The notes under the pieces are model-generated. The model worked only from the letters and a program-made list of their open reading frames with translations. It ran no database searches and was not told where the DNA came from. Shown piece by piece: positions 62,216 to 64,000 of a DNA stretch of 64,000 nt (positions are counted from its first letter, which is position 1; each line of letters opens with the position of its first letter). The position numbers were made by a program, and so were the translations under genes. Origin of the DNA: Ecdyonurus torrentis (lineage: Eukaryota > Arthropoda > Insecta > Ephemeroptera > Heptageniidae). Where the stretch lies: NCBI GenBank assembly GCA_949318235.1, contig OX439135.1, positions 24,640,550 through 24,704,549 on the forward strand, written 5' to 3'.

Positions 62216-63858
62216 CAGGGTCGGATTGGGACGAAAAGGCGCACTCCGCGATACACTCATAGGGGCGCTAACACCTAGATGGGGGGTCAGGGGGGCGTAG
62301 CCCCCCTGAAGGGGGTCAAGGGGGCGAAGCCCCTTGCGGGGGGTTAAGGGGGGCAGAGCCCCCTTACCGCCGGAGGCAAATTTTTTTGGCAATCTTGTTT
62401 TTTTTTTACTCTATTTTTTAATTAAAATTTGGTAGTAAAATGTAATAACATATATCTTTTTATTTTTATTGAGCAGGTCTGAAAAAAAAAAATGGGTTTA
62501 ACAGACATTTAGGTGAATGGTACATGATATACATAAATGTTGTAGTACTTATTTGATTAAAAATTTGCTAAGCAGTTTGGACGCCCCTGCATTTCTCTAC
62601 TTGAGAGTGTAGATTTAATTTCTATCTTTGTTCTTACATTTCCTTTTTTTTTTTTTTTTTTTTTTTTTTGCGATTAATTAATCTCTTTTGAGATATTTAA
62701 ATATGTTTTGTAACACCTGCGCAAAATGGCACAGCTTTGCAAATTGCAACAGCTCAAGTTCTTATTTTTTTTTTTTAAGGTACTACTTAGGTTATAGGAG
62801 TGTATTTTATTTTTAAATTAAGTTCAGGCTGATGTACCCAAAATAGAAATCCAAAACGTTCTATCTCAAAAACTTTCGTCACAACAGAGCGTTAAAGTTC
62901 GCAAAATGCCTCACCCCCTATGCTAACGAATGTATATTTAAACCCCGATTTTGATCTCTCTCTCTCTCTCTCTCTCTTTTTAACCGGAATTTTTTAAGCA
63001 TGTTAAAAAAATTACTAGCTTGTTTTTCGTGTGGAATTTTAATTGAAAATGATTTTTCAGATATTTCTAGAACGATTTTTTCGAGAAAAAAATTATCGCA
63101 AATTGCCCATATGTTAATTTGAATTTTTTCAAATAATAATTTTTTTTTCTCCGTAAATGTCTTGTAAAAATCGTTTAAAAAGTCAATTACATTAAAACTA
63201 GATCTATAGAACACACTAGTATATTTTTGTTTATAATTAATTTGATCAAGAAAATTTTTGCCCTCGGTGAGCTTGAAGTTTGTGTGTTTTACGTGTTTAA
63301 GGGTAGCCCAACGACTTGTTACGCTATATAATTTGCGGATGATTTGATTTGAGTCGAAACTTTTTGGAGTATAGAGAATTGTTCCTTGGTTCATTATAAA
63401 CAAAAAAATAGATATAAAATTGAATTTTACCACAAAGTCTAAAGTAGTACCTTAACTAAGTAATTGACTCTACTAAAAATTATTTGAGATTGCTTAGCTC
63501 AAGCGCCCTATATGCCTAGAGTCGTTCAACACTTTTTTAAATGAATCTGATCACCGATCCGATCAAATGATCGTGATCTTATCGAAAAAATATCGATTGA
63601 CTACAACACTACGGAGTGTTGGTATGGGCGCCCCCTTTGTCGTAGTATCTCACGCGAAGAAAAAAAGCTCGAGATTTGCAAATTAAACAACAGTTTGAGA
63701 TTTTGTTTGATTATATTTGGAACCTTTCAGCTTTCTACGTTTTTTTTTTTTTTTTTTTTTTTTTTATCGAAAACGCCCCTTCGGGGCGCAGAGGGGCGCC
63801 AGCTCGGGGGGGCGCACTCCGCGATCGCGGAGTAGCTCTTATGGCCAATCCGACCCTG
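62216..63858. mobile_element. hAT-like element with a nested TTAA element
   Basis: Perfect 8-bp duplication ACGGTTAT (62208-62215 and 63859-63866). Ends CAGGGTCGGATTGG and CCAATCCGACCCTG are inverted. End regions have GGGGGCGAAGCCCC-type repeats (62280-62365) and GGCGCACTCCGCG on both sides. The P4 element at 62775-63455 lies inside it. No transposase frame; the frame at the left end is GC-rich repeat sequence. Confidence 0.88.
62775..63455 (-). mobile_element. TTAA-bounded element P4, nested in hAT
   Basis: TTAAGGTACTACTT at the left; TTAAGGTACTACTTTAG when the right end is read inverted. On the minus strand it has an uninterrupted 171-codon frame (63433-62918) sharing a segment with the copy at 57591. 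That frame runs into a GA microsatellite and has no recognisable domain. It is roughly 75-80% identical to the other copy by eye over the shared core. Confidence 0.8.
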
Positions 63859-63866
63859 ACGGTTAT

Positions 63867-63902
63867 AATAAAACACTTTCTTCTTTTTTTTCTTTCTTTC
63901 TT

Positions 63903-63944
<42 letters not shown>

Positions 63945-64000
63945 TTCTTTTTTGCGATTTTTGAGAAAACTACTGCACCGATTTCGAAAATTTTCAATGA
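63867..64000. other. T-rich end of window
   Basis: T-tracts (63907-63943), then TTGAGAAAACTACTGCACCG, the start of something cut by the window edge. Confidence 0.4.

Noticed and set aside
62201..62392. 63-codon proline-rich frame
   Set aside because: It covers the GC-rich subterminal repeats of the hAT-like element; codon pattern follows the DNA repeat.

Overview
The window looks like nuclear DNA from an animal, most likely an AT-rich invertebrate. The evidence is one intron-containing gene with GT-AG junctions, two tRNA-derived SINE copies, a 5'-truncated non-LTR retrotransposon, many non-autonomous DNA transposons, and long CT, GTCT and poly-A tracts. Nothing resembles a bacterial operon, phage or CRISPR array. 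The species cannot be told from the sequence. Nearly all 64 kb is repeat-derived.

Gene (minus strand, about 21.04 to 13.2 kb). I propose a five-exon model: a GC-richer non-coding first exon (donor after 20855), a start-codon exon (18734-18659), a 1821-bp exon (18061-16241), a 96-bp exon (14397-14302) and a terminal exon (13418-13344). All coding junctions are phase 0, giving about 675 residues. I do not recognise the family. The large exon encodes a Ser/Thr/Gly/Ala-rich, probably disordered protein full of x-G-A motifs, with a 17-copy 8-residue repeat, a 5-copy 13-residue repeat, two basic patches and a helical C-terminal part continuing into the next exon.

Layout. 0-2.4 kb: a 325-350 bp satellite ended by a SINE. 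3.8-6.7 kb: small inverted-repeat elements, two of them sharing one TTAA. 7.4-10.3 kb: a ~150-bp satellite with MITEs inserted. 11-21 kb: the gene, with MITEs in introns and flanks. 21-28 kb: AT-rich spacer, MITEs, a ~350-bp GACA array and a hAT-like element. 28.4-55.1 kb: a degenerate tandem array of ~1.8-3.9 kb units (nine anchors), interrupted by a 2.66-kb fold-back, a SINE, a LINE, two hAT-like elements and several TTAA elements. 55-64 kb: related degenerate units, more TTAA elements, and a hAT-like element with a TTAA element nested in it.

The most informative feature is that the tandem units supply paralogous empty sites, so target-site duplications can be read directly. Four insertions sit exactly at TTAA and two in 8-bp duplications. 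Three more hAT-like elements outside the array also have 8-bp duplications. Several of the hAT-like elements carry an array of their own short motif near the ends. Perfect TGACGTCA (CRE/ATF-type) sites recur roughly 30 times, almost all inside repeats. A compact cluster of two E-boxes and a DR5 nuclear-receptor-type repeat lies at 60.25 kb.
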